Source: an uncultured Christensenellaceae bacterium (GTDB lineage: Bacteria; Bacillota; Clostridia; Christensenellales; Borkfalkiaceae). Taken from it: 64,000 bases of DNA. Location of the stretch: the NCBI GenBank assembly GCA_910587825.1, contig CAJUNJ010000001.1, positions 181,175 to 245,174 on the forward strand, read 5' to 3'. This document shows positions 7,682 through 15,354 of the stretch, one piece after another (position 1 is the stretch's first letter; each line of letters starts with the position of its first letter). A program made the translations under genes and the position numbers. A model generated the notes under the pieces. The model did not search any database. It was not told where the DNA came from and saw only the letters and a program-made list of their open reading frames with translations.

Positions 7682-8611
7682 TTATTTGCCCATTTTTCCG
7701 ATAGCCGACTGCAAATCCTGCTGCATTGCTATGCACGCCGCGCGCGCCGCGTCGTAGTAGTTCATTCCGCTGTATTCGGGTTTTTTATAAGCGCAGATTA
7801 TTCCGCGTGAATTGTTGACTATTCCGCCCAACCCGTGACTGTCAAAACAGACTTTAAGCATTTGCGCGTTTCCTCCCTGCGCCCCGTAACCGGGGATAAG
7901 GAAGAACGTGTTGGGAAGCTGTTTTCTGAGTTTTTCGGCTTCTTCGGGGTGGGTTGCGCCGACGACTGCGCCGACTTCGGAATACCCGTACTTGCCTACG
8001 GTATCTTTGCCCCATTCGTTGACAAGCGCGCCCATACGTTCGTAAACGTATTCGCCGTTTTCAAGTTTAAGGTTCTGCAACTCGCCGCTGGACGGATTGG
8101 AAGTTTTGACAAGCGCGAATATTGATTTGTCGTTGGCTTTTATGTCGTCGACGAAGGGCGTAATTCCGTCCGAGCCGAGATAGCCGTTGACCGTAAGCAT
8201 ATCGGCGGGGAATGACTTTATCTTTTTGCCGTTTACGCAAGTACTGCCAAGATATGCTTTGGAATAACAGCTTGCCGTCGAACCTATATCGTTGCGCTTG
8301 CAATCGGCAATTACAATCATACCCCTTCCGCGGGCATAATTTAAAGTATAGTCGAAAGCTTTAAGCCCTTCGTAACCGTACATTTCGTAATAGGCGACCT
8401 GAACCTTTACCGCAGGAACTATATCGCATATTTTATCGATAATGTTCATATTGAATTCGGTTATTCTCTCCGTCGCCGTTTCAAAAGTAGTAATTTCGTC
8501 GCCCGATTTATCCATTTTCATATCGTCGGGAAGATAATCGAAATTAGTGTCCAGCCCTACACAAGTAGGATTTTGCAATTCGATAATTCTGTCAATTAAC
8601 CTGTCAATCAT
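7682..8611 (-). CDS. pyrF: Orotidine 5'-phosphate decarboxylase
   Basis: The 309-residue enzyme decarboxylates OMP to UMP. The catalytic Asp-Lys network is visible in IADCKRNDIGSTA (about 101-113, Lys105). Length and motif match the long, mycobacterial-like subgroup of PyrF rather than the 230-residue enterobacterial form. A GAGGGT site precedes the ATG. The 49-base gap after pyrC contains the palindrome CGGTTTAAACCG followed by an A/T-rich stretch, possibly a weak processing or termination element. Confidence 0.95.
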   Translation of the reverse strand: MIDRLIDRIIELQNPTCVGLDTNFDYLPDDMKMDKSGDEITTFETATERITEFNMNIIDKICDIVPAVKVQVAYYEMYGYEGLKAFDYTLNYARGRGMIVIADCKRNDIGSTASCYSKAYLGSTCVNGKKIKSFPADMLTVNGYLGSDGITPFVDDIKANDKSIFALVKTSNPSSGELQNLKLENGEYVYERMGALVNEWGKDTVGKYGYSEVGAVVGATHPEEAEKLRKQLPNTFFLIPGYGAQGGNAQMLKVCFDSHGLGGIVNNSRGIICAYKKPEYSGMNYYDAARAACIAMQQDLQSAIGKMGK

Positions 8612-8660
8612 ATTACCCTCAAAAATAATTATTTATTTTTTTATAAACGGTTTAAACCGC

Positions 8661-9926
8661 CTATTTTCCGAATTTAATCTGACCGTCCACTATCGTACAG
8701 ACGGGTTTGCCGTAAACTTCGAAGCCGTTAAACGGAGTGTTTTTGCCCTTGGAAAGGAACTTATCCGAATTTATGACGTACTTTGCGTCAAGGTCGGCAA
8801 CCGTAATATCGGCGACTTCGCCCTCTTTTAAGCTTCCGCCTTCGAGATTGACGATTTTTGCCGGATTGTAACTCATTAAGCGCGAAAGCTGTGAAAGAGT
8901 TAACAGTCCCGTCTTGACGAGATAAGTATAACTGAGCGCAAAGCTCGTCTCTATCCCGCTTATCCCGAACGCGGCAAGGTTGTATTCCACCTGCTTGTCT
9001 TTAAGCGCGTGCGGGGCGTGGTCGGTGACTATACAGTCGAGCGTGCCGTCCTTCAAACCTTCGATAATAGCCTTTCTGTCCCTGTCTTCCCTGACAGGCG
9101 GATTTACTTTGGAATTCGTATCGAAAGAAGTTATTATATCGTCGGTAAGAATAAAGTAATGCGGGCAGGTTTCGGCTGTTACCTTAACACCGCGTTTTTT
9201 TGCGCTTCTGATAATCTCCACCCCGCTGTACGAAGACACATGGCAGATGTGAACGGGAATGTCAAGACTTTCCGAAAGAGCTATGTCGCGGGCAATCATA
9301 ATGTCTTCCGCGGCACGCAGACTGCCTTTAAGCCCCGTAAGCGTGGAATTGCAGCCTTCGTTTACGACTCCGCCGTCCACAAGGTTTATATCTTCGCAGT
9401 GACAGAGGCACTTTAAACCGAAATCGTCAGCATATTCCATAGCAAGGCGCATAACGTTTGAATCTGCAACCGACTTACCGTCGTCGCTCAAAGCGACCAC
9501 GCCCGCCTGCTTCATCTTGCCGATGTCTGCCATAGCCTTGCCTTCCTGTCCGCGGGTGATTGCGCCGATAGGGTTTATTTTACATAAGTTTACCTGTTGC
9601 TGCCTGTATTTTATATAGGAAGTTACGACGGCGTTGTCGCACACCGGGTTTGTGTTGGGCATACAGCAGACCTGCGTAAACCCGCCCGCAACGGCAGCTT
9701 TGGAACCGCTTTCTATATCTTCCTTTCCTTCAAACCCCGGTTCGCGCAAGTGGACGTGCAGGTCTATAAACCCCGCAAAGACGTGTTTGCCCGAAGCGTC
9801 GTAAATTTTGCAAGCTTCGTCTATTTTATCTGCGATTTTTGCGATTTTGCCGTTTTCGATTAAAAGGTCGGCTTTTTTTACGCAGTCGCCGAGAACGAGC
9901 GTTCCGTTTTTTATTAAAAGTTTCAT
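8661..9926 (-). CDS. pyrC: Dihydroorotase
   Basis: The enzyme (about 421 residues) cyclises carbamoyl aspartate to dihydroorotate. Metal-binding motifs are DLHVHLREPG, the His of AETCPHYF, and DHAPHA near the C-terminus. I placed the start at 9926 (MKLLIKNGT) because that ATG overlaps the pyrB stop codon as ATGA and has a GGGAGAA site. A longer frame upstream encodes a Cys/Arg-rich stretch unlike the family and lies inside pyrB. Length fits the class I bacterial dihydroorotases. Confidence 0.95.
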   Translation of the reverse strand: MKLLIKNGTLVLGDCVKKADLLIENGKIAKIADKIDEACKIYDASGKHVFAGFIDLHVHLREPGFEGKEDIESGSKAAVAGGFTQVCCMPNTNPVCDNAVVTSYIKYRQQQVNLCKINPIGAITRGQEGKAMADIGKMKQAGVVALSDDGKSVADSNVMRLAMEYADDFGLKCLCHCEDINLVDGGVVNEGCNSTLTGLKGSLRAAEDIMIARDIALSESLDIPVHICHVSSYSGVEIIRSAKKRGVKVTAETCPHYFILTDDIITSFDTNSKVNPPVREDRDRKAIIEGLKDGTLDCIVTDHAPHALKDKQVEYNLAAFGISGIETSFALSYTYLVKTGLLTLSQLSRLMSYNPAKIVNLEGGSLKEGEVADITVADLDAKYVINSDKFLSKGKNTPFNGFEVYGKPVCTIVDGQIKFGK

Positions 9927-10852
9927 AAATTGTTCTCCCTGTATTCCGCAAGCAGTTTCAAAAGCGCCATACGGACGGCAAGTCCGCAAGTGACCTGTTC
10001 TGTAATTTCACTTGATTTTCCGTCTATAAGCGACGGCGTAAGTTCCACCCCGCGGTTTACGGGACCGGGGTGCAGAATTACCGCGTCCCTTTTGGCGTAT
10101 TTCAGAAGCCCGTCGTTTACGCCGTAGAACTTGGAGTATTCAGACAGCGACGGGAACAGTCCGCCGTGCTGGCGTTCAAGCTGTATCCTGAGTCCCATAA
10201 CGGCGTCTGCACCGTCGATTGCCTCTTCCCGCGATTTTGCGATTTTGGCGCCAAACCTTTCTATCGCTTTCGGCATAAGCGTCTGCGGCGAGTACATAAC
10301 GACTTCCGCCCCCAATTTTTTAAGACCGAACAAATTGCTTTTTGCAACCCTGCTGTGCTTTATATCGCCGAGTATTGCAACTTTAAGTCCCGCAATTTTA
10401 CCGAATTTCCTTCTCAGGGTAAGCATATCCAAAAGCGCCTGTGTCGGGTGTTCGTTCATTCCGTCACCACCGTTAAGCACGCTTGCTTTAACGTTTTTTG
10501 CAAGCAATGCGGGCGCGCCCGCCATAGGATGGCGTATGGCGATGAAGTCAATCTTCATTGCGTCGAGCGTCTTGCCCGTATCGATAAGAGTTTCGCCTTT
10601 TTGTACCGAGCTTGCCGCAACCGATATATTTACTTCGTTTGCGCCGAGATACTTGCCGGCCAGCTCAAACGAAGTGCGCGTGCGGGTACTGTTTTCGTAA
10701 AAAAGCGTTATAAGCGATTTGCCCGCAAGCAAATCCGACTTTTTGATTTTGCCCGACAAAAAGGCGCGCATATTGTCGGCTTCGTCTAAAATTTCGCATA
10801 TTTCCGCCGGACTGCAATCGTACAGCCCGAGCAAGTCTTTCTTTGACAGCAT
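9923..10852 (-). CDS. pyrB: Aspartate carbamoyltransferase catalytic subunit
   Basis: The 309-residue enzyme condenses carbamoyl phosphate and aspartate. The carbamoyl-phosphate loop STRTRTSFE (55-63) and the HPTQALLD motif are intact. It is the first structural gene of the operon. A GGAGAA site sits eight bases before the ATG. No pyrI regulatory subunit is present. Upstream are a consensus promoter, a 32-codon leader ORF and an intrinsic terminator, so expression is very likely controlled by attenuation. Confidence 0.96.
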   Translation of the reverse strand: MLSKKDLLGLYDCSPAEICEILDEADNMRAFLSGKIKKSDLLAGKSLITLFYENSTRTRTSFELAGKYLGANEVNISVAASSVQKGETLIDTGKTLDAMKIDFIAIRHPMAGAPALLAKNVKASVLNGGDGMNEHPTQALLDMLTLRRKFGKIAGLKVAILGDIKHSRVAKSNLFGLKKLGAEVVMYSPQTLMPKAIERFGAKIAKSREEAIDGADAVMGLRIQLERQHGGLFPSLSEYSKFYGVNDGLLKYAKRDAVILHPGPVNRGVELTPSLIDGKSSEITEQVTCGLAVRMALLKLLAEYRENNL

Positions 10853-10904
10853 CTTGTTCTCCTGCGTATATTTTTATCAAACGACGAAAAGCGTTAAACG
10901 GCAG

Positions 10905-10954
10905 AAAAAAAGCGGTTAGGAAAGCAAGTCCGTTAAAGACCTTTCCGCCCGCTT
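10905..10954 (-). terminator. Attenuator hairpin in the pyr leader
   Basis: On the minus strand AAGCGG (10954-10949) pairs with CCGCTT (10915-10910) and GGAAAG (10946-10941) with CTTTCC (10924-10919), with a small GTC/GAC stem above. Seven T follow. It lies about 50 bases before pyrB and inside its leader transcript, so it must be bypassed for expression. The stop codon of the leader ORF (10933-10935) is in the apical loop. I see no loop resembling the PyrR-binding consensus. Confidence 0.8.
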
Positions 10955-11031
10955 AAAATATTTACGTCCGACGTAAAATTTATCTGTTGCATATCCGCTT
11001 TACCCACGGTAAAATACCGCTTGAAATTCAT
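10933..11031 (-). CDS. Probable pyr operon leader peptide (32 residues)
   Basis: The frame starts MNFKRYFTVG and ends SGRKGL, stopping with TAA. The ATG is eight bases after the last base of the -10 box, so the mRNA would begin one base before the start codon and be leaderless. The frame runs through the whole leader without a stop and terminates in the loop of the attenuator, so a ribosome at the stop would block the 5' arm of the terminator. T-rich stretches (for example about 10955-10960), which could slow RNA polymerase when UTP is low, lie just before the hairpin. The peptide itself need not have a function. The coding call is an inference from position. Confidence 0.6.
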   Translation of the reverse strand: MNFKRYFTVGKADMQQINFTSDVNILSGRKGL

Positions 11032-11038
11032 TTTTGAA

Positions 11039-11067
11039 ATTATAACATAAGATTAAAAAAATGTAAA
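11039..11067 (-). promoter_or_regulatory. Promoter of the pyr operon
   Basis: A minus-strand TTTACA (11062-11067) and TATAAT (11039-11044) are separated by exactly 17 bases. The -35 begins six bases after the stop of the metallophosphoesterase gene. The predicted start is at about 11032. Confidence 0.85.
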
Positions 11068-11072
11068 GTATT

Positions 11073-11768
11073 TTAAAGAATTTTCTGCAATGAAAAGCCG
11101 ACTTTGTCGCACGAAGTAAGCACGTATTCTATACCGTTTTTTACCGTTCTGAACGGGAAATAATTTTCGCCGTGAATGTGACCGAACACAACTTTTTTGA
11201 CGCCGTTTTCTTCGAAAAGCCGTGTAAAAAGCGTGGACGGCGAAGTACGGCTGAACGGCGGGTAATGCACCATTGCGATAAGTTCGTCCCCGTCTTCGAA
11301 AACCTTTTCAACCTGTTTAAAGCAAAGTTTGAAACGTTCGGCTTCACGAAGATAAAGTTTTTCGTCGTGCGCGGTATAGTCGGAACTGCCCGGACACGTC
11401 CACCCGCGGGAACCGCAGATTACAATATTTCCGAACTTGACGCAATCGTTTTGCAGAAAATAAAAAGTTTGGTCGGGCGCGCGCTCCCTCAGCTTAGTTA
11501 TACCGTTCCACCAATAGTCGTGGTTGCCCCTTATAAATACTTTTTTCCCGCGGAGATCTTTAAGCCTGTCCAAATCGAACAGCCCTTCTTCCAAAACGGT
11601 GCCCCAGCTTATATCTCCGCAGATTAAAACAATATCTCCGTCCGTAACCTTACTTTGCCAGTCGGCTTTTATTTTTTCAAAGTGGTTTTCCCACCCCGTG
11701 CCGAAAACGTCCATCGGCTTGTCGGCAAGCCCGGAAAGATGTAAGTCGCTTATAGAAAAAACATTCAT
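11073..11768 (-). CDS. Metallophosphoesterase
   Basis: The 231-residue cytoplasmic protein has the calcineurin-like phosphoesterase motifs in order: DLHLS (Asp8, His10), CGDISWG (Asp52), GNHDYWW (Asn82, His83), a later MVHYPPF His, and GHIHG. Together they hold a two-metal centre. The family includes small phosphodiesterases and phosphatases, and the substrate cannot be deduced. The ATG has no Shine-Dalgarno. It follows a TTTAAA/TAAAAT promoter so closely that the transcript would start at the ATG itself. Confidence 0.85.
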   Translation of the reverse strand: MNVFSISDLHLSGLADKPMDVFGTGWENHFEKIKADWQSKVTDGDIVLICGDISWGTVLEEGLFDLDRLKDLRGKKVFIRGNHDYWWNGITKLRERAPDQTFYFLQNDCVKFGNIVICGSRGWTCPGSSDYTAHDEKLYLREAERFKLCFKQVEKVFEDGDELIAMVHYPPFSRTSPSTLFTRLFEENGVKKVVFGHIHGENYFPFRTVKNGIEYVLTSCDKVGFSLQKIL

Positions 11769-11774
11769 AACAGT

Positions 11775-11803
11775 ATTTTAACATATTTAATAAATTATTT
11801 AAA
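11775..11803 (-). promoter_or_regulatory. Promoter of the metallophosphoesterase gene
   Basis: A minus-strand TTTAAA (11798-11803) and TAAAAT (11775-11780) are spaced by 17 bases. Only six bases separate the -10 from the ATG, so the predicted transcription start is the A of the start codon. The rest of 11804-11914 is A/T-rich with no gene I can support. Confidence 0.5.
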
Positions 11804-11914
11804 GCGTTTTTAATAAATTTATTTTTTTGCCTTTTTAGGACAAAAACCCGTTCAATCAGCCCAAAAACAGTCGATTATGCGTGACATAGTACTACTTTTA
11901 ATGCGTAAAAGTTG

Positions 11915-11940
11915 AACGGCGGGGCAAAAACCCCGCCGTT
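11915..11940 (-). terminator. Terminator after the Cys-rich protein gene
   Basis: AACGGCGGGG and CCCCGCCGTT form a ten-pair hairpin around a short A-rich loop. On the minus strand it is followed by CAACTTTTA. It lies about 30 bases past the Cys-rich gene. Confidence 0.65.
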
Positions 11941-11971
11941 TAGGCGATTTTTTATGGCAACCGTATCCGCA

Positions 11972-12628
11972 TTACTGTTTGGAACAATTCTTGCCCTGAG
12001 GGTAAAGCGGCAGCTCGAAGAAGCCTGTGCATACCTCGTGAGAGTATTCCTGTGCGGGCGGTATAGCGCAGTAACCGTAGCTGGGGACGAGAATTTCCAC
12101 GTCTATCGCAACCTTTAAAATTACCGTTACGCAAGCGTTGACACTGAACGTATTTCCGTCCGCATTAAACGTACCTTCGGCGCACACGGCGCTTACTTCC
12201 GATGTTATTTTATAGGGCATAATAGACGGTGCGGGGACGAACAGAAGAACGTCCTGCGCTACGGAAATGTTCGCCTGCGCAACCCCTTCCACTCCGTTTG
12301 CATCCGTGTACACAACTTCGACGGGAATATTTACCGTTGCCTGAACTCTTGCGCAGCCGGGCTTATCTGCCTGCCTGTCGACGTTGAGATTTGTAATGAC
12401 CCCTGCCGAAGAAGTTGACCTTGCGCTTATAAAAGTCAAGGGGTATGTAGGGTTGGCGGGAAGCTGGTCGGTTAGCGTTAAAGTATAATTTTCTATCTGA
12501 ATCTGCTTGATGCAGGCGTCGAAAATTTTACGAGCCTGAATACACACCTTTTCGCACATTCCGTTTAAAGGATTGCCGCTTATAGAGCCGGGGCATTTAT
12601 CCGATTGAAAATTCGAAAAAAATGACAT
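11972..12628 (-). CDS. Cys-rich protein, probable spore-surface component
   Basis: The 218-residue protein has no signal peptide or membrane segment but about ten Cys spread along its length. These include an N-terminal pattern GMCEKVCIQARKIFDACIKQ (residues 23-42) followed by beta-rich sequence. A Cys-then-KIFDxC motif of this sort occurs in Clostridia proteins annotated as hypothetical or spore-coat-like, often near sporulation genes. Its neighbours here are a LysM-like protein and a SpoVB-like flippase. A good GGAGG site precedes the ATG. The upstream -10-like element CATATAAT fits the CATANNNT pattern of the mother-cell sigma factors, though a -35 is unclear. The coat assignment is inference. 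Confidence 0.55.
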   Translation of the reverse strand: MSFFSNFQSDKCPGSISGNPLNGMCEKVCIQARKIFDACIKQIQIENYTLTLTDQLPANPTYPLTFISARSTSSAGVITNLNVDRQADKPGCARVQATVNIPVEVVYTDANGVEGVAQANISVAQDVLLFVPAPSIMPYKITSEVSAVCAEGTFNADGNTFSVNACVTVILKVAIDVEILVPSYGYCAIPPAQEYSHEVCTGFFELPLYPQGKNCSKQ

Positions 12629-12671
12629 TTTGACCTCCGTTTGTTTTTATATTACATTATATGCCACGCGG

Positions 12672-12947
12672 TTATTTACACGGCACAAATAATTTACAAG
12701 TGGGATAAACGGGTTTGCCGCCGTTTATTTCACGGAGGCGGGCTTCGTCGGTTTTAAACTTTACCGCGACCGTACGGTAAGTGTCGCCGACGTCCGCCCT
12801 GTATACGGTAAGTCCGCCGTACACCGGAATAACAGCACCGGCAAACGCGCACCTTGCGGGAATTTTAAGTTCCCTTTCAATCTCTGCGGCGGACTGCCCC
12901 CGTTTTACTTTATAATATTTGCTTCTGTCCGTAACGAGCGTAAACAT
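12672..12947 (-). CDS. Small LysM-like protein
   Basis: I start this 91-residue protein at 12947 (MFTLVTDRS) rather than at the longer frame opening at 13037. The longer frame would add a hydrophobic, low-quality N-terminus and overlap the divergent flippase gene. Residues about 10-91 resemble LysM repeats: YYKVKRGQSAAEIERELKIP, then VGDTYRTVAVKFKTD, REINGG and LFVPCK. LysM modules bind N-acetylglucosamine polymers in wall, cortex or coat. There is no signal peptide, as in LysM proteins assembled onto spores from inside the mother cell. A TATAAT lies seven bases before the ATG, so the mRNA may be leaderless. Confidence 0.65.
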   Translation of the reverse strand: MFTLVTDRSKYYKVKRGQSAAEIERELKIPARCAFAGAVIPVYGGLTVYRADVGDTYRTVAVKFKTDEARLREINGGKPVYPTCKLFVPCK

Positions 12948-13017
12948 TTTGTATATTATACGCAAACGGAAATAAAAACGTTCATAATTGCGGGAAAAAA
13001 TTTGTAGAATAATGTAG

Positions 13018-14517
13018 ATGAAACAGAACATATACAAATCGGCGGCTATGGTTACCGTATTTTCAACAATCGAAAAATCTTTAAGCTTTTTTTACAGAAT
13101 AGCGCTTTCGCGTTTTATCGGCGCGGAGGGACTTGGAATTTACCAGATTTGCCTTTCGGTCTTTGCGGTATTTTTAACCGCGGCTTCAAGCGGTATACCC
13201 GTTACGGTATCGAGGCTTATGGCAAAGAACGGCGCGACGGGGAATATAAAAGGCTCTAACGCCGCCGTCACTGCGGGCGTGGTTGCAACGCTTATGTTTA
13301 CCATACCAATTGCTATTATACTTTTTATTGCACGGGGCGCGCTGGGCTTTCTTTTCACGGACGACAGGTGCATTGATATTTTCCTTCTGCTTGTTCCGGG
13401 ACTTATCATAACTTCTGTTTACGCCGTAATGCGCGGTTCGTTCTGGGGAAATAAACAGTTTTTGCCGTACAGTCTTATAGAACTTTTCGAAGACGCGGTA
13501 ATGGTCATACTCGGCTGCGTACTCGTAATAGGCGTAACCGACCCCGTCTCCGGCGCGAAGAGAGCCGCGCTTGCAGTGCTTTTTTCGTACGTATTTTCAT
13601 TCGTAGTATCGCTGTTCTGGTATTTCAAGAAAGGCGGAAGATTTACAAATCCCAAACGCCAGCTTAAACCGCTGTTTTCGGCTTCCCTCCCCATTACGGC
13701 TATGCGCACTTCGACTTCCGTCATAAATTCCGCGGTCGCAGTGCTTCTGCCCCTTCTGCTTATGAACGCATACGGTCTTGACAATTCACAGGCGATAAGT
13801 CTTTACGGCGTGGCTATCGGTATGAGTCTTCCAATACTGTTCACCCCGTCGTCGCTTATCGGTTCTATTTCAGTGGTGGTCGCCCCCGAACTTTCGGAAA
13901 ATTTTTATAAAAAGAAAACGTCGCTTGTGCGGTACGACGTGGAAAAATCGGTAAAGGCCGCAATTTTCATAGCGGCGCTGCTTATACCTCTTCTTGCCGT
14001 ACTCGGCGACGAGATAGGAGATTTTCTGTATTCAAACGAATTGAGCGGGCAAATCGTACAGAACTGCGCTTTCATACTTCTGCCGATGTGCATTACAATG
14101 ATTACCACCACCGTACTCAATTCGATGAACTGCGAAAAAAAGACTTTAATCTACTTCTTCTTCGGCGCGGCGTTTATGCTTGCAAGCATTGTTACACTGA
14201 CGCGGTTTGTAGGCGTTTACTCCTATATGATAGGTCTTGCGGGAAGCTACGTAATTACGGGTGCGCTCAATTTAAGACTTCTTAAAAAGAACTGCCCCGA
14301 TGTAAAATTCTTTAAATACGGCGTCCACGCGTTGATTGCCATAATTTCTTCCTGCGCGTTCGGAATACTTCTCGACGGCATTATAAGCAACTACGTTTCG
14401 GAAATCTGGCAGATGCTCATATGCGCGCCTGCGTGCCTTGCATTTTCGGCGGCATTTTTATACTGCCTTGAAATGTTTACCTTGCACCCGTTCAAAAAAC
14501 TTATTTCGAAAAACTGA
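13018..14517 (+). CDS. SpoVB-like oligosaccharide/lipid flippase
   Basis: The 499-residue polytopic protein has about 14 hydrophobic segments. Its N-terminus (SAAMVTVFSTIEKSLSFFYR, then GAEGLGIYQICLSVF) is typical of the SpoVB branch of the MOP superfamily, which moves lipid-linked wall or cortex precursors across the membrane. A MurJ or general polysaccharide exporter role is the alternative. There is no clear Shine-Dalgarno, and a TAGAAT lies seven bases before the ATG. It is divergent from the LysM gene, and its end overlaps the convergent TauE/SafE gene by 17 bases. Confidence 0.85.
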   Translation: MKQNIYKSAAMVTVFSTIEKSLSFFYRIALSRFIGAEGLGIYQICLSVFAVFLTAASSGIPVTVSRLMAKNGATGNIKGSNAAVTAGVVATLMFTIPIAIILFIARGALGFLFTDDRCIDIFLLLVPGLIITSVYAVMRGSFWGNKQFLPYSLIELFEDAVMVILGCVLVIGVTDPVSGAKRAALAVLFSYVFSFVVSLFWYFKKGGRFTNPKRQLKPLFSASLPITAMRTSTSVINSAVAVLLPLLLMNAYGLDNSQAISLYGVAIGMSLPILFTPSSLIGSISVVVAPELSENFYKKKTSLVRYDVEKSVKAAIFIAALLIPLLAVLGDEIGDFLYSNELSGQIVQNCAFILLPMCITMITTTVLNSMNCEKKTLIYFFFGAAFMLASIVTLTRFVGVYSYMIGLAGSYVITGALNLRLLKKNCPDVKFFKYGVHALIAIISSCAFGILLDGIISNYVSEIWQMLICAPACLAFSAAFLYCLEMFTLHPFKKLISKN

Positions 14518-14872
14518 GCCTTGAAGATATTAAAAGCTTTACCGAAAGTATGACAAGGAACGCGCCGAACAGTTTTTTAAGAACTTCCGACGGCAGAACA
14601 GCCGCGACAAAGCCGGAAGCAACCGCAGTCAAAAGCGCGGGTAATACCAACTGCCACACCCCGTCGGTTTTCAAAAGTCCGTTATCCTTATGAACTTTAA
14701 GCGTAAAAGCCGCCATAGGCAGAAAGGCGAGAAGGTTTGTCGCCTGCGCGACGTGCTGTTCCACGCCGAGAAGAATGGTAAGCGCCGGTATCAATACCGT
14801 TCCCCCGCCCATACCCATTCCGCCCAGCATACCCGAAAAAAAGCCCGCCAAAAGAAAAAGTATAAAACTCAA
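14501..14872 (-). CDS. Half-size TauE/SafE family permease (second of pair)
   Basis: The 123-residue membrane protein has about four hydrophobic segments and the glycine-rich motif GGMGMGGGTVLIPAL near the N-terminus. The start is TTG at 14872, overlapping the TGA of the upstream gene as TTGA. Upstream residues in this frame are Arg/Cys-rich and lie inside the neighbour, so the longer frame is a shadow. Full-length TauE/SafE anion exporters are about 250 residues with two such halves. Here each half is its own gene, so a heterodimer is likely. The substrate (sulfite, sulfonate or another organic anion) is unknown. Confidence 0.75.
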   Translation of the reverse strand: MSFILFLLAGFFSGMLGGMGMGGGTVLIPALTILLGVEQHVAQATNLLAFLPMAAFTLKVHKDNGLLKTDGVWQLVLPALLTAVASGFVAAVLPSEVLKKLFGAFLVILSVKLLISSRLSFSK

Positions 14873-15231
14873 AACAGCATCCTTGCGCCCGCAATGAACA
14901 TTACGGCGATAAAAATATAATTTATAACGGTTTTGGGAAAAGCGTTTAAAAAGTTTGCCCCGACCAATCCGCCCGCGACAGAGCCTATTGCCGCGGGTAT
15001 TATTACGTCCGCCGCCGCATAACCGTTGATAATGTAGATAACCGCGCTTGCCGCGCAAATGGGCGCTATTAAAAATATTGCCGTAGCGTGCGCCTGCTTA
15101 TCTTCGTAACCGAGCATTCCGCGCAAAAGCGGCACAGCCACCATTCCGCCGCCCCCGCCGAACAGTCCGTTTACCGCGCCCGTAAGCGCACCCGCCATAG
15201 TACGTTTAAAAAAATTAACTTTAATTTTCAT
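14869..15231 (-). CDS. Half-size TauE/SafE family permease (first of pair)
   Basis: The 120-residue membrane protein begins with a basic stretch, then VNGLFGGGGGMVAVPLL, the glycine-rich entry motif of TauE/SafE transporters, and about four hydrophobic segments. It is translationally coupled to the second half-size protein. The two halves share the same motif, which fits the internal repeat of the full-length family. Confidence 0.78.
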   Translation of the reverse strand: MKIKVNFFKRTMAGALTGAVNGLFGGGGGMVAVPLLRGMLGYEDKQAHATAIFLIAPICAASAVIYIINGYAAADVIIPAAIGSVAGGLVGANFLNAFPKTVINYIFIAVMFIAGARMLF

Positions 15232-15290
15232 TTTCTATATTAGTTTTTACAATTTTATAAAAATTTTGCCAGATATAGATATGTAAATGC

Positions 15291-15319
15291 TTGATTAAAA
15301 TCGGCTTTTATATTAAAAT
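15291..15319 (+). promoter_or_regulatory. Promoter of the large surface protein gene
   Basis: TTGATT (15291-15296) and TAAAAT (15314-15319) are separated by 17 bases. The ATG follows 36 bases later with an AAGGA site in between. Confidence 0.5.
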
Positions 15320-15354
15320 ATCAAAGTACGATTATTTATTAAGGATAATGTTAT

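Noticed and set aside
10853..11038. PyrR-type attenuator
   Set aside because: The hairpins in the leader lack a loop resembling the PyrR-binding consensus, and the translated leader explains the layout better.
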